DNA of 64,000 bases, from the NCBI GenBank assembly GCA_049603835.1, contig JBMYSZ010000012.1, forward strand, positions 39,410 through 103,409. The letters run 5' to 3'. The stretch is from Mangrovicoccus sp049603835. GTDB taxonomy: Bacteria; Pseudomonadota; Alphaproteobacteria; Rhodobacterales; Rhodobacteraceae. A program made the translations under genes and the position numbers. The stretch's first letter is position 1. The number at the start of each line of letters is the position of its first letter. A model generated the notes under the pieces. The model searched no databases, was not told the DNA's origin, and saw only the letters and a list, made by a program, of their open reading frames with translations. Of this stretch, positions 25,959 through 34,574 are shown one piece after another.

Positions 25959-27386
25959 TCAGGTGCCGCAGAAAGTCTGCGCGACAACCTGATCGGGTTC
26001 GGGCGGTTGGATGAAAAAGGCATCCGGCTTGGTATAGGGGTTTGTAATCACAGAAAGTAGGCTGTGGAAAGGGTCGAAATTTCCATCCTCGGCCGCATGG
26101 GCGATCACCGTTTCCACTTGATGATTGCGCGGGATGACTTGGGGATTGGTGCGAGCCATCAGGGCTGTATCGGCGCCGGATTGCCGTTCAAGCCGCGCTT
26201 GGTAAAGCGGAGCCCAGGCGTCGAATTGGCCGGGATCGGTGAACCAGTCTCGCGCGGTTCCTGCCGCTAGCCCGGCAAAGACATTGGTGAAATCCGCCTG
26301 GCCGTCTTCCATCGCGCTCAAAAGCGCCAAGATCAGCTCTCCATCCTCCGGCTCGGCAGTGGTCAAGCCCAGCTTGGCCCGGAACTCTGCCAGCCAAGCC
26401 GCCTCATAAAGGGCAGGGAAAAGATGCACTGCATCGGTCGCCGCCTGAACCGAGGCTTGTTTATCCTCGCCCATCAAAGGCAGCAGACAGGTGGCCAATT
26501 GCGCCAAATTCCAAGCGGCAATGCCGGGCTGGGCATCATAAGCATAGCGGCCATAGTGATCGATCGAGCTAAAGACCTTATCTGCTTGATACATATCCAT
26601 AAAAGCGCACGGGCCGTAATCGATGGTTTCGCCAGCCACATGGGAATTATCAGTATTCATCACCCCATGGATAAAGCCGATCCCCATCCAGCGCGCGATC
26701 AGCCGAGCCTGAGCCGCCACCACGGAATTCAGCAGATCCAGCGGTGTTTCCGCCTCTGGGTAATGGCGGGCGATCACATGCGCGGCCAGCAGCTCTAGCG
26801 CCTCGGTGTCATTGCGGGCGGCGAAATATTGGAAAGTACCGACGCGGATATGGCTAGAGGCCACACGGGTCAGGACCGCTCCAGGCAGAACTTTTTCGCG
26901 ATAGATATCTTCGCCAGTGGTCACCGCCGCCAAAGCGCGGGTGGTGGGAATGCCCATGGCATACATGGCTTCGCTGATCAGATATTCCCGCAGCACCGGC
27001 CCGACCCAGGCCCGCCCATCGCCCATACGCGAAAAAGGCGTGCGCCCGGATCCTTTCAGCTGGATATCGCGCCGCTGGCCGTTGCGATCCACTACTTCGC
27101 CCAGCAGCAAGGCCCGGCCATCGCCGAGCTGCGGGTTCCAGCTGCCGAATTGATGGCCTGCATAGGCCTGGGCCAGGGGCTCGGCCCCCTCGGGGATACC
27201 ATTCCCCGCGAGCAGGCGCACACCTTCGGGGCTGGCCAGGGCTGTCGCATCGATCCCCAGCTCTGCCGCTAAATCCGCATTGACCGCGATCAGCCCCGGC
27301 GTTTTCACCGCCTGAGCCGGTTGGCGCACATAGAAACGGTCGGGCAGGCGGGCATAGCTATTGTCAAAGGGGATATGCAGGGTCAT
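25959..27386 (-). CDS. selO: SelO/YdiU family protein adenylyltransferase (AMPylase)
   Basis: A 475-residue member of the SelO pseudokinase family, which transfers AMP from ATP to Ser, Thr or Tyr of target proteins and is tied to redox homeostasis. Conserved segments include AYAGHQFGSWNPQLGDGRALLLGE (residues about 79-100), the nucleotide-holding LKGSGRTPFSRMGDGRA, and HGVMNTDNSHVAGETIDYGPCAFMD near 240-265 with the metal-binding Asn and Asp. The final Cys (TFCGT) sits where animal SelO has selenocysteine. Length is typical of bacterial members. Confidence 0.95.
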   Translation of the reverse strand: MTLHIPFDNSYARLPDRFYVRQPAQAVKTPGLIAVNADLAAELGIDATALASPEGVRLLAGNGIPEGAEPLAQAYAGHQFGSWNPQLGDGRALLLGEVVDRNGQRRDIQLKGSGRTPFSRMGDGRAWVGPVLREYLISEAMYAMGIPTTRALAAVTTGEDIYREKVLPGAVLTRVASSHIRVGTFQYFAARNDTEALELLAAHVIARHYPEAETPLDLLNSVVAAQARLIARWMGIGFIHGVMNTDNSHVAGETIDYGPCAFMDMYQADKVFSSIDHYGRYAYDAQPGIAAWNLAQLATCLLPLMGEDKQASVQAATDAVHLFPALYEAAWLAEFRAKLGLTTAEPEDGELILALLSAMEDGQADFTNVFAGLAAGTARDWFTDPGQFDAWAPLYQARLERQSGADTALMARTNPQVIPRNHQVETVIAHAAEDGNFDPFHSLLSVITNPYTKPDAFFIQPPEPDQVVAQTFCGT

Positions 27387-27434
27387 GGCGGTCCTTTTTC
27401 GTGCTGACGTTTAGATAATCAGCACAAGCGCGGC

Positions 27435-27935
27435 TTACAGGTCAAAACGGCCGGCTTGGGTGTTTTTATTCAGCTCGGCTGCGGCAAACGCCCGGCCATT
27501 CATCACCCCATAGACCCCTTCGGGCAAAATCTGCGCGGCAATTAAAGCTCCACCAATATTGAACCCCGCATCGGAACGCCCAAGCGAATAAGGCCGCATG
27601 GCTCCGGTCAGCACTACGGTTTTGCCCGGACAACGTCCTGCAAGAAAGCGCGCCGTTTCGCCCATCGTGCCGGTGCCATGTGTGATCACAATCGCCGTTT
27701 CCAAGGCGTCATTGACCGTCGCCAAGATCAACTCTCGATCCGCATCGTCAAAATACAGGCTGTCTTTTTGCAGAACTGGCGTGATTTCCGGGAAATGACA
27801 GCGGGAATTTTGCAGCAGGCCGGGAATATGGCTTTCGCCAGTTTCGGGAAAGCTTAGCCCTTCGCTTTGGGTGTCATGGACTTTGTCAATGGTCCCGCCG
27901 GTCAGCAGGATCCGCAAGGGGCGGTGCTGGATCAT
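27435..27935 (-). CDS. Short asparaginase-like protein (N-terminal domain only)
   Basis: From the ATG at 27935 the product has 166 residues, half the size of L-asparaginases (about 330). Both active-site segments of the N-terminal domain are present: LLTGGTID (nucleophile Thr) and THGTGTMGETARFL (Thr/second catalytic motif). The C-terminal asparaginase domain is absent with no sign of a broken remainder downstream, so it appears to be a natural short family rather than a fragment. It overlaps the nucleoside hydrolase stop by ATGA and is translationally coupled. Activity on asparagine is plausible but unproven. Confidence 0.82.
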   Translation of the reverse strand: MIQHRPLRILLTGGTIDKVHDTQSEGLSFPETGESHIPGLLQNSRCHFPEITPVLQKDSLYFDDADRELILATVNDALETAIVITHGTGTMGETARFLAGRCPGKTVVLTGAMRPYSLGRSDAGFNIGGALIAAQILPEGVYGVMNGRAFAAAELNKNTQAGRFDL

Positions 27936-28870
27936 AAACGCGCTAGCCTTTCTGTGATCAGGGCATAATAGCCCGGAGCGTCGATATCTCCGATGAAAAG
28001 CGCATTTTTCGCGCGACCGGTCACGCCCCACCAATCGGCAACGGTCATGCCAAGGGTAAGTTCCGACTGGGTTTCGATTTCAACATTGATATGGCGGCCC
28101 CGGAAGAGTTCAGGCCGCAGCACATAGGCGATGACACAAGGGTCATGCAAGGGCGCGCCTTCGCTGCCGTATTTCTCAATATCGAACCGCTCGAAAAAGC
28201 CAGTCCAGCCCGCAACCGCATGGCCCACCGGCGTGTCGATTTCCTTAAAGGCGGTGTTGCGCGCCGGGTTGGTCAGCGCCTTATGAGTCACATCCAGGGG
28301 CAAAACCACCAATGGAACACCGGCGCCAAAAACGATCTGCGCCGCATGAGGGTCCACATAGATGTTAAACTCGGCTGCCGGGGTGATATTGCCCACCTGG
28401 AAATAAGCCCCGCCCATAAGCACGATGGCCTCGATCCGCTCGGCAATATCGGGCGCGCGGCGCAAAGCAGTGGCGATATTGGTCAATGGCCCCAGCGGGC
28501 AAAGCGTGACCGTGCCGGGTGCTTCGCGGCGCAGCGTGTCGATAATGAAATCCACCGCATGTTGATCAGATAGGGGCATGCTGGGCTCTGGCAGATCCGC
28601 GCCATCAAGCCCGGTTTTGCCATGCACATGTTCGGCGGTAACCAGCGGCCGGATCAAAGGCCGATCCGCGCCCGCACAGACCGTCACATCGCGCCGCCCC
28701 GCCAATTCGCACACAATCCGCGCATTTTTCGAGGTCAGCGCCAAAGGCACATTGCCCGCCACAGTGGTGATGCCCAGCACGTCCAGTTCGGGGCTGGCCA
28801 AGGCCAAAAGGATCGCGACGGCATCATCTTGGCCGGGATCCGTGTCGATGATGATTTTGCGCGGGCTCAT
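27932..28870 (-). CDS. Nucleoside hydrolase (IU-NH family)
   Basis: A 312-residue nucleoside N-ribohydrolase. The N-terminal aspartate cluster IIIDTDPGQDDAVAILLAL (residues 5-23) binds Ca2+ and ribose; the VLMGGAYFQVGN segment and the later EFNIYVDPHAAQIVF (about 165-180) complete the site. These enzymes split nucleosides into base and ribose for salvage or as nitrogen and carbon sources. Four bases overlap with the downstream short asparaginase gene, so both may serve nitrogen scavenging (inference). No signal peptide is visible. Confidence 0.94.
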   Translation of the reverse strand: MSPRKIIIDTDPGQDDAVAILLALASPELDVLGITTVAGNVPLALTSKNARIVCELAGRRDVTVCAGADRPLIRPLVTAEHVHGKTGLDGADLPEPSMPLSDQHAVDFIIDTLRREAPGTVTLCPLGPLTNIATALRRAPDIAERIEAIVLMGGAYFQVGNITPAAEFNIYVDPHAAQIVFGAGVPLVVLPLDVTHKALTNPARNTAFKEIDTPVGHAVAGWTGFFERFDIEKYGSEGAPLHDPCVIAYVLRPELFRGRHINVEIETQSELTLGMTVADWWGVTGRAKNALFIGDIDAPGYYALITERLARL

Positions 28871-28947
28871 GGGCTGCTCTCCTCGTGACTTATGGCCTTG
28901 CTCGCCTTTACGCCGCGCTTTGGCAAGAGCCGGGAAGCCTGGCCATG

Positions 28948-28980
28948 AAAAAGCCGCCCAATCCGAAGACTGAGCGGCTT
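28948..28980 (-). terminator. Terminator of the fbpA transcription unit
   Basis: Read on the minus strand, AAGCCGCTCAGTC pairs with GATTGGGCGGCTT around a TTCG tetraloop and runs into TTTTTC. The 13-pair stem lies about 80 bases after the FbpA stop, upstream of the nucleoside hydrolase start. Confidence 0.88.
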
Positions 28981-29062
28981 AGATACTCTATTGGCACTCA
29001 TTACACGCGCCCGATTCAAACATTTTTTACCGGGCGCTACGGGTTACACGCAGCCAGAGAGA

Positions 29063-30067
29063 TTATCCGTCGAAATCAATTTCCTCGGTGATGCGCAGCG
29101 CGGTGGGGCGCAATTCCGCGAGATTCATCAGATTGACATCATCGGCATTGAGCGGACCCCAGCTTTGCACCAGTTCCGAGGGTGTGCTGCCCGGAGCGAT
29201 GGGGTATTCATTGTTGATTTCGCCATAGATTTCTTGCCCGCGCGGGGAGGCGGCGAATTCCATCAGCTTCAGAGCGTTTTCTTTATTCGGCGCGGCTTTG
29301 GTCATGGCAACGCCGGACACATTCACATGGGTGCCGCCATCCTCAAATTCCGGGAACAAGATCCGCACACTATCGGCCCAGGCTTTTTGTTCCTCATCCT
29401 TCAGCATCAGACCCATATAATAGGTGTTGCCGATAGAGATATCGCATTCACCGGCCCAGATCGCTTTGACTTGCGCCCGGTCATTACCTTGCGGTTTGCG
29501 GGCGAGATTAGCTTTGACGCCGTCAAGCCAAGCCTTTGCGCCCTCTTCGCCATGATGGTGGATCATCGCCGAGGTCAGAGCCACATTATACGCATTCGTG
29601 CCCGAGCGGGTGCAGATCCGGCCTTCCCATTTCGGGTCGGTCAGGCTTTCATAAGTCAGGCCCGGCTGGTCTTCGACCCGGTCCTTGCTGGCATAGATGA
29701 CACGCGCCCGCACAGTCAGACCCCACCAACGCCCATCTGGGTCATGCAAAGCGGCAGGAACATGCTCGGACATGGATTCCGACAAGACAGGCTGGGTCAG
29801 ATCCGCTGCAACTACTTCGGCCAGGCGCGAAATATCCGTGGTGAAAACCAGATCCGCCGGAGACCTGCGGCCCTCTGCCTTTAGGCGCTCCACCAGGCCT
29901 TTGGACAGGAACACAGTATTCACTTCGATTCCGGTTTCCTCAGTAAAGGCATCAAAGAGCGGCTCCACCAATTCCGGCTGGCGGGTGGAGTAAACATTCA
30001 CTTCTGCGGCAAAGGCGGGCAGAGCCAATGCGGACATGGCGAAGGTAAGCGCGGTAAGACGGGTCAT
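29063..30067 (-). CDS. fbpA: Ferric iron ABC transporter substrate-binding protein
   Basis: A 334-residue periplasmic protein with signal peptide (LTFAMSALALPAFAAEVN) and the FbpA/AfuA fold: VNVYSTRQPELVEPLFDAFTEETG at the start of the mature protein and the paired tyrosines of SIGNTYYMGLML (about 215) that coordinate Fe3+. It delivers iron to an FbpBC-type permease, but no permease or ATPase gene is next to it, so the rest of the system must be elsewhere. The gene is monocistronic: a terminator follows, and a putative promoter with a palindrome precedes it. Confidence 0.93.
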   Translation of the reverse strand: MTRLTALTFAMSALALPAFAAEVNVYSTRQPELVEPLFDAFTEETGIEVNTVFLSKGLVERLKAEGRRSPADLVFTTDISRLAEVVAADLTQPVLSESMSEHVPAALHDPDGRWWGLTVRARVIYASKDRVEDQPGLTYESLTDPKWEGRICTRSGTNAYNVALTSAMIHHHGEEGAKAWLDGVKANLARKPQGNDRAQVKAIWAGECDISIGNTYYMGLMLKDEEQKAWADSVRILFPEFEDGGTHVNVSGVAMTKAAPNKENALKLMEFAASPRGQEIYGEINNEYPIAPGSTPSELVQSWGPLNADDVNLMNLAELRPTALRITEEIDFDG

Positions 30068-30097
30068 TTTAAGCTCCGTTTGCTTTGTCGTTGTGGC

Positions 30098-30150
30098 GGT
30101 TAAACATAAGTAAAAGAGTCAGGTCAAGCTATTCCGACTATATTTGTCGG
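30098..30150 (-). promoter_or_regulatory. Putative fbpA promoter and palindromic operator
   Basis: On the minus strand TTGACC and TTTAAC are separated by 17 bases, matching four of six bases of each sigma-70 box approximately. Just upstream lies the palindrome CCGAC-N7-GTCGG (30134-30150). Position ahead of an iron-uptake gene suggests an iron-responsive repressor site (Fur, RirA or IscR-type); which protein binds is unknown. Confidence 0.45.
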
Positions 30151-30171
30151 CTTCTTGATTGCAGTTTTATC

Positions 30172-31002
30172 CTATGATGATTTTGACGCCGCTTCGGCTT
30201 TCTCAGCCAGTTTCGCGGCATCCCACAGCGCATCCATTTCCGCCAAGCTCGCCTCCGCAGGGCTGCGGCCTTGATCCTGCAACGCGGCCTCTACGGCCTC
30301 AAACCGGCGGGTGAATTTGGCATTGGCGGCGCGCAGGGCCTCTTCTGGTTCTACTTTAAGATGGCGCCCTAAATTAGCCATAACAAACAATAAATCCCCG
30401 AACTCCTCTTCGATTTCGGCTTGGCTTAGCTGCTGCTGCGCCTCGACCAGCTCGGCGGATTCCTCTTGCAGCTTGTCCAAAACTTGCACGGTCTGGGGCC
30501 AATCAAACCCCACACGCGCGGCCCGGTTTTGCAATTTCACCGCGCGCTTTAAGGCCGGCAGGTTAAGCGCCACATCCGCCAGAACACCGGTCTGGGCCTT
30601 AGCGGCGCGCTCTTTCGCCTTTTGGGTTTCCCAATCACGGGTCTGTTGTTCGGCGGATTTATCGCGGCTTTCATCGCCGAAAACATGCGGGTGGCGGTCG
30701 ATCATTTTGCGCCCGATTGCCTTGGCCACTTGATCAAAAGTGAAAAGCCCAGCCTCTTCGGCAATCGCGCTGTGATAGACGGTTTGCAGCAGCAAATCCC
30801 CAAGCTCGCTGCGCAGATCATCCCAAGCCTCGCGTTCGATGGCATCGGCAACTTCATAAGCCTCTTCGATCGTGTAAGGGGCGATCGAGGCGAATGTCTG
30901 TTCGATATCCCAAGGGCAGCCTGTCTGCGGATCGCGAAGGCGGCGCATGATCTCTCGCAGTTGCTCCATCCCGTCTTTGATGTTTTCTACCGGATCGCTC
31001 AC
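30172..31002 (-). CDS. mazG: Nucleoside triphosphate pyrophosphohydrolase MazG
   Basis: The 276-residue enzyme hydrolyses (d)NTPs to monophosphates and pyrophosphate, limiting aberrant nucleotides and affecting (p)ppGpp. It has two MazG domains: the first with LRDPQTGCPWDIEQTF, EEAYEVADAIE and ELGDLLLQTVYH (residues about 21-80), the second with EIEEEFGDLLFVMANLGRH around 200, each giving the ExxE/ExxD Mg-binding set. Length is normal. It is alone on its strand and divergent from the DUF1499 gene. Confidence 0.96.
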   Translation of the reverse strand: MSDPVENIKDGMEQLREIMRRLRDPQTGCPWDIEQTFASIAPYTIEEAYEVADAIEREAWDDLRSELGDLLLQTVYHSAIAEEAGLFTFDQVAKAIGRKMIDRHPHVFGDESRDKSAEQQTRDWETQKAKERAAKAQTGVLADVALNLPALKRAVKLQNRAARVGFDWPQTVQVLDKLQEESAELVEAQQQLSQAEIEEEFGDLLFVMANLGRHLKVEPEEALRAANAKFTRRFEAVEAALQDQGRSPAEASLAEMDALWDAAKLAEKAEAASKSS

Positions 31003-31108
31003 ACCCTATACTCCCCAAGCCACGCGACATTGAGCCCCGCCGAACAGGGATGTTCTGTTAGGGCTTAGGCACTATCTATCTAGGGTGGTTCCAGAAAAGG
31101 AAGTCTCG

Positions 31109-31591
31109 ATGCGGATGTCAGTGGGGTTGAGCCTGATAATTGTCGCGGTTGTGGCAGTCTTTGGGCTTTATGTGCGGCTTGCCCCAAGCGATCCGGCGAA
31201 ATGGCATATCAATCCGCTGACCAAAGGCCAGGCCGGGCAGCCGGGCGGGGTCTTGGTGTCAAAGCAAGGCGGGGATTTCGCCGCGTATGAGTATGCCCTC
31301 TCGCCCACGACTTTGCTGAGCATGTTTGACGAGGTGGCGCTTGCCGCCCCGCGGACCAAAATCCTGGCCGGTTCGCTGCGCGAGGGCCATATCACCTATA
31401 TCACCCGCTCGCCATTTTGGGGCTTTCCAGATTATATCTCGGTGCTTGCCGTGCCCACCCGCGACGGCGCAACCTTGGCCATCTATTCGCGGCTGCGCTT
31501 TGGTCAGTCCGATCTTGGGGTCAATCGCAAACGGCTGAAAGCCTGGCTGGCCCAGCTGGATGACAAGGCCGCCGCACATCGGCTGAGCTGA
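31109..31591 (+). CDS. Membrane-anchored DUF1499 protein
   Basis: With the ATG at 31109 (preceded by AAGGAAG) the product has 160 residues: one N-terminal membrane segment (GLSLIIVAVVAVFGLYVRLA) and a DUF1499 domain, recognisable from ITRSPFWGFPDYISVLAV and the closing GQSDLGVNRKRLKAWL. A GTG at 31085 would add eight unlikely residues. DUF1499 proteins are of unknown function and occur in many alphaproteobacteria. It precedes prfA by 41 bases on the same strand. Confidence 0.88.
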   Translation: MRMSVGLSLIIVAVVAVFGLYVRLAPSDPAKWHINPLTKGQAGQPGGVLVSKQGGDFAAYEYALSPTTLLSMFDEVALAAPRTKILAGSLREGHITYITRSPFWGFPDYISVLAVPTRDGATLAIYSRLRFGQSDLGVNRKRLKAWLAQLDDKAAAHRLS

Positions 31592-31632
31592 GGCATCTTG
31601 ACCCTGCCTCTGCTTGGGGGCATGCCCAGCTT

Positions 31633-32688
31633 ATGGTACCTGAAGATAGACTGAACCAAATTGCGGCGCGTTTTGAGTTTCTCGAAGCGAAAATGGCTGC
31701 GGGCGCGAGTGGCGAGGATATCGCCGCTTTGGCAAAGGAATATTCCGAGCTGAAACCCGTGGTCGAGCAGATCATGACCTATCGCCAATTGACCGAAGAT
31801 ATCGCCGAGGCCAAGCAAATGCTTGAAGACCCGGAGATGAAGGAGCTTGCCGAAGAGGAGCTGCCAGAGCTCACCGCGCGCATGCCCGAGGTGGAGCGCG
31901 ATTTGCAGCTGGCGCTGTTGCCCAAAGACGCGGCGGATGCGCGCCCGGCGATGATCGAAATTCGCCCCGGCACGGGTGGCGAAGAGGCGGCGCTTTTCGC
32001 GGGCGATTTGTTGCGGATGTATCAGCGTTTCGCCGAAAGCCAGGGCTGGCAGTTTTCCATTGTCGAAGAAAGCCTGACCGAGCTGGGCGGTATCAAAGAA
32101 GTGACCGCCAATGTGAAAGGCGAGGGTGTCTTTGCCCGGCTGAAATATGAAAGCGGTGTGCATCGGGTGCAGCGGGTTCCGGCCACCGAAAGCGGCGGGC
32201 GAGTTCACACCTCGGCTGCGACGGTGGCGGTGCTGGCTGAGGCCGAAGATGTGGATATTCAGATAGACGCCCAAGATGTCCGGATCGACACAATGCGCGC
32301 TTCGGGCGCGGGCGGGCAGCATGTGAACACCACCGACTCTGCGGTGCGCATCACCCATTTACCCACGGGGCTTGTGGTGACCAGTTCGGAAAAGTCTCAG
32401 CACCAGAACCGCGATATCGCCATGAAGGTCCTAAAGACCCGGCTTTATGATCTGGAACGCCAGCGCGCCGCCGATGAGCGGGCCGCGGATCGCAAAAGCC
32501 AAGTGGGCTCTGGCGACCGGTCAGAAAGAATCCGCACCTATAATTACCCGCAAGGCCGCGTGACGGATCATCGGATCAACCTAACGCTCTATCGTTTGGA
32601 TCAGGTGATGCAGGGGGATTTGGGCGAATTTGTCGAAGCGCTGACCGCCGATGACCAAGCCACCCGCCTGGCCGAGATGAACGGGTGA
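31633..32688 (+). CDS. prfA: Peptide chain release factor 1
   Basis: The 351-residue factor recognises UAA and UAG and triggers peptide release. Visible are the anticodon-mimic region with the PAT tripeptide (RVPATESGGRVHTS, about 180-193), the catalytic GGQ loop in SGAGGQHVNTTDSAVR (about 225-240) and the RF1-type N-terminal helical domain. Length matches the family. The stop overlaps the GTG start of prmC, whose product methylates the GGQ glutamine, so the pair is translationally coupled. Confidence 0.98.
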   Translation: MVPEDRLNQIAARFEFLEAKMAAGASGEDIAALAKEYSELKPVVEQIMTYRQLTEDIAEAKQMLEDPEMKELAEEELPELTARMPEVERDLQLALLPKDAADARPAMIEIRPGTGGEEAALFAGDLLRMYQRFAESQGWQFSIVEESLTELGGIKEVTANVKGEGVFARLKYESGVHRVQRVPATESGGRVHTSAATVAVLAEAEDVDIQIDAQDVRIDTMRASGAGGQHVNTTDSAVRITHLPTGLVVTSSEKSQHQNRDIAMKVLKTRLYDLERQRAADERAADRKSQVGSGDRSERIRTYNYPQGRVTDHRINLTLYRLDQVMQGDLGEFVEALTADDQATRLAEMNG

Positions 32689-33527
32689 GCCAAGCGGTGA
32701 ATGCGGCGCAGCTTTTGCCGCCAGCCGTGCAGCGTTTGCGCGCGGCGGGGGTGGCGGACCCCATGGGCGATGCGCGGCGGCTTTTGGCTTTTGCTTTGGA
32801 TGTGGCGCCGGGGCGGCTGACTTTGCTGCTCTATGATCCGGTGCCAGACGGCGCAGCAGATCGTTTTGAGGCCGCTATTTTCGCACGCGAAAACCATCAA
32901 CCCGTGGCGCAGATCATTGGGCATAGGCTGTTCTATGGGCGTGAATTCTTGGTGACTTCTGATGTGTTGGACCCAAGGCCGGAAACGGAAATTTCGGTGC
33001 TCGCCGCTTTGGCCCGCCCGGCCAACCGCATCTTGGATATGGGGACCGGCAGCGGGTGTTTGCTGTTCAGCCTACTGGCCGAATGGCCCGAAGCCTGCGG
33101 TGTGGCGACGGATATCTCGGCCCCGGCCTTGGCCGTGGCGCGGGAAAATGCCGAGCGGCTGGGCCTGCGCGACCGGGCGGCTTTTCAGCAATGTAGCTGG
33201 GCTGAGGACGTCGAAGGCCAGTTTGACCTGATCCTGTCGAACCCGCCCTATATTTCGGCGGCAGAAATGCAGGATCTCGCACCGGATGTTCTGAAATGGG
33301 AGCCAGACTTGGCGCTATCGCCCGGAGGCGACGGGCTTGACGCGTATCGCGCCTTGATCCCGCAAGCCGCGCACCATTTAGAGCCCCAGGGGCGGTTGAT
33401 CCTAGAGATCGGGCCAAGCCAAGCAGCGGCTGTGATCGAGCTAGGCCAAGCTGCGGGCTTGGTCCATATTGGGCTGCATAAAGACCTGGATGGCCGAGAT
33501 AGATCGCTTGAATTTTCACAACTATGA
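32685..33527 (+). CDS. prmC: Release factor N5-glutamine methyltransferase PrmC
   Basis: A 280-residue SAM-dependent methyltransferase that modifies the GGQ glutamine of release factors. Motif I is ILDMGTGSGCLLFSLLAE (about 107-124) and the catalytic NPPY is in LSNPPYISAAEMQDL (about 184-198). An N-terminal helical substrate domain is present (AAGVADPMGDARRLLAFAL). The start is GTG at 32685 inside the prfA stop region, consistent with coupling. Confidence 0.96.
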   Translation: MSQAVNAAQLLPPAVQRLRAAGVADPMGDARRLLAFALDVAPGRLTLLLYDPVPDGAADRFEAAIFARENHQPVAQIIGHRLFYGREFLVTSDVLDPRPETEISVLAALARPANRILDMGTGSGCLLFSLLAEWPEACGVATDISAPALAVARENAERLGLRDRAAFQQCSWAEDVEGQFDLILSNPPYISAAEMQDLAPDVLKWEPDLALSPGGDGLDAYRALIPQAAHHLEPQGRLILEIGPSQAAAVIELGQAAGLVHIGLHKDLDGRDRSLEFSQL

Positions 33528-33750
33528 GTTGAAAAACGTAAAAATCACTGTAGATCAGCGCAAATGCTAAAAATTTATCTGACATTTCCCTTGTTTTGGG
33601 GCGCTGCTCGTGTTTAGTGAAAGTCATAGGACATGAGAGCTTTTAGCTCCGCCTAGACCCAAGCCGAACATTTCGCGCTAATTGCAGGTTTCAACCTCAG
33701 CGGGCGAGTGTCGGATACCTGCTGTCAACAAGGCCGGACTATATAATAGT

Positions 33751-34440
33751 ATGCGATCTTCTAAATCACGTTCGCGCTCTAAATCGAGCCGCAACCGCTC
33801 TGTCGGCAATATCGTAAACCGTGTTTTCGATAGTTCCGGACCCGAAGGCAAGGTCCGCGGAACGCCGCAACAAATCATTGATAAATACAACCAGCTGGCG
33901 CGGGATTCCCAGTTGTCCAACGACCGTGTGGCCACTGAGAATTTCCAACAGCATGCGGAACATTACACCCGTATGCTTGGCGAGGCGCAGCGCGAGGCAG
34001 AGGCCCGGCGCGAACAGCAAGAGGCGCAGCAGCGCGAACGCCAGCGCGAGCGCGACGAAGCCCGCGCCGCCAATGGCAATGGCCATATGTCTGATGCTCA
34101 GCCGGATATGGTTGTTGACCCGCAGGGCGAACAGCCTGACGTGATTGATATCTCGTCCAATGATCCGCAGCCGGAAACGCAAGAGTCCCTGTCTGTGGTC
34201 GAAAGTGAGGGGGCAGAGCCGGATAATGGCTTGGTAGAGACGCCGGAAACCGCGCCCAAACCGGCCCGTCCACGTCGCCCGCGTCGCAAAACCGCTGCTC
34301 AAAAGGCAAAGGAAGAGGCGGAAAAGGCTGCGGCTGACGAAGCTGCTGCACCTGCCGCTGATGCGGGGGAAAGTTCGGCAGAGGCGCCAGCAGCCGAACC
34401 CGAAACAAAGTCTGAAGCCTCTAGCGCTGCGGCTGAGTAA
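33751..34440 (+). CDS. DUF4167 domain protein
   Basis: The 229-residue protein begins with a very basic Ser/Arg/Lys stretch (SSKSRSRSKSSRNRS) and the DUF4167 core (GNIVNRVFDSSGPEGKVRGTPQQIIDKYNQLARD), conserved in alphaproteobacteria. A charged coiled-coil-like segment follows (about 80-115, EAEARREQQEAQQRERQRERDE), then an acidic and Ala-rich tail with a Pro/Arg patch (PARPRRPRRKT). Nucleic-acid or ribosome association is suggested by composition only. No good ribosome site precedes the ATG; a TATAAT box lies directly upstream, which could mean a leaderless transcript. Confidence 0.88.
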   Translation: MRSSKSRSRSKSSRNRSVGNIVNRVFDSSGPEGKVRGTPQQIIDKYNQLARDSQLSNDRVATENFQQHAEHYTRMLGEAQREAEARREQQEAQQRERQRERDEARAANGNGHMSDAQPDMVVDPQGEQPDVIDISSNDPQPETQESLSVVESEGAEPDNGLVETPETAPKPARPRRPRRKTAAQKAKEEAEKAAADEAAAPAADAGESSAEAPAAEPETKSEASSAAAE

Positions 34441-34447
34441 GACGAAC

Positions 34448-34507
34448 AGCGTTTCGCCTTTGGCTTGCCTCTGCCGATAGAATTGGGCAAGTCTGACGCG
34501 AAACGCT
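34448..34507. other. Composite long-range hairpin between convergent genes
   Basis: AGCGTTTCGC (34448-34457) pairs perfectly with GCGAAACGCT (34498-34507). Inside it CTTGCC (34464-34469) pairs with GGCAAG (34486-34491), leaving symmetric six-base internal loops. No T-run follows on either strand, so it is not a classical intrinsic terminator, although it sits between the convergent DUF4167 and rsmA genes. Confidence 0.55.
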
Positions 34508-34574
34508 CTAGCTGATTTGATTAGCTTTTGGCGGCTTCTAGCCGATTGAATTAGCTTTTGGCGGCTTCCAGCCG
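34508..34574. repeat. 30-base tandem duplication covering the rsmA stop region
   Basis: Copies at 34508-34537 and 34538-34567 match at 27 of 30 bases, and seven further bases (34568-34574) begin a third. On the minus strand each copy encodes RLEAAKS plus a TAA stop, so the last codons of rsmA have been copied downstream of the gene in frame. Confidence 0.85.
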
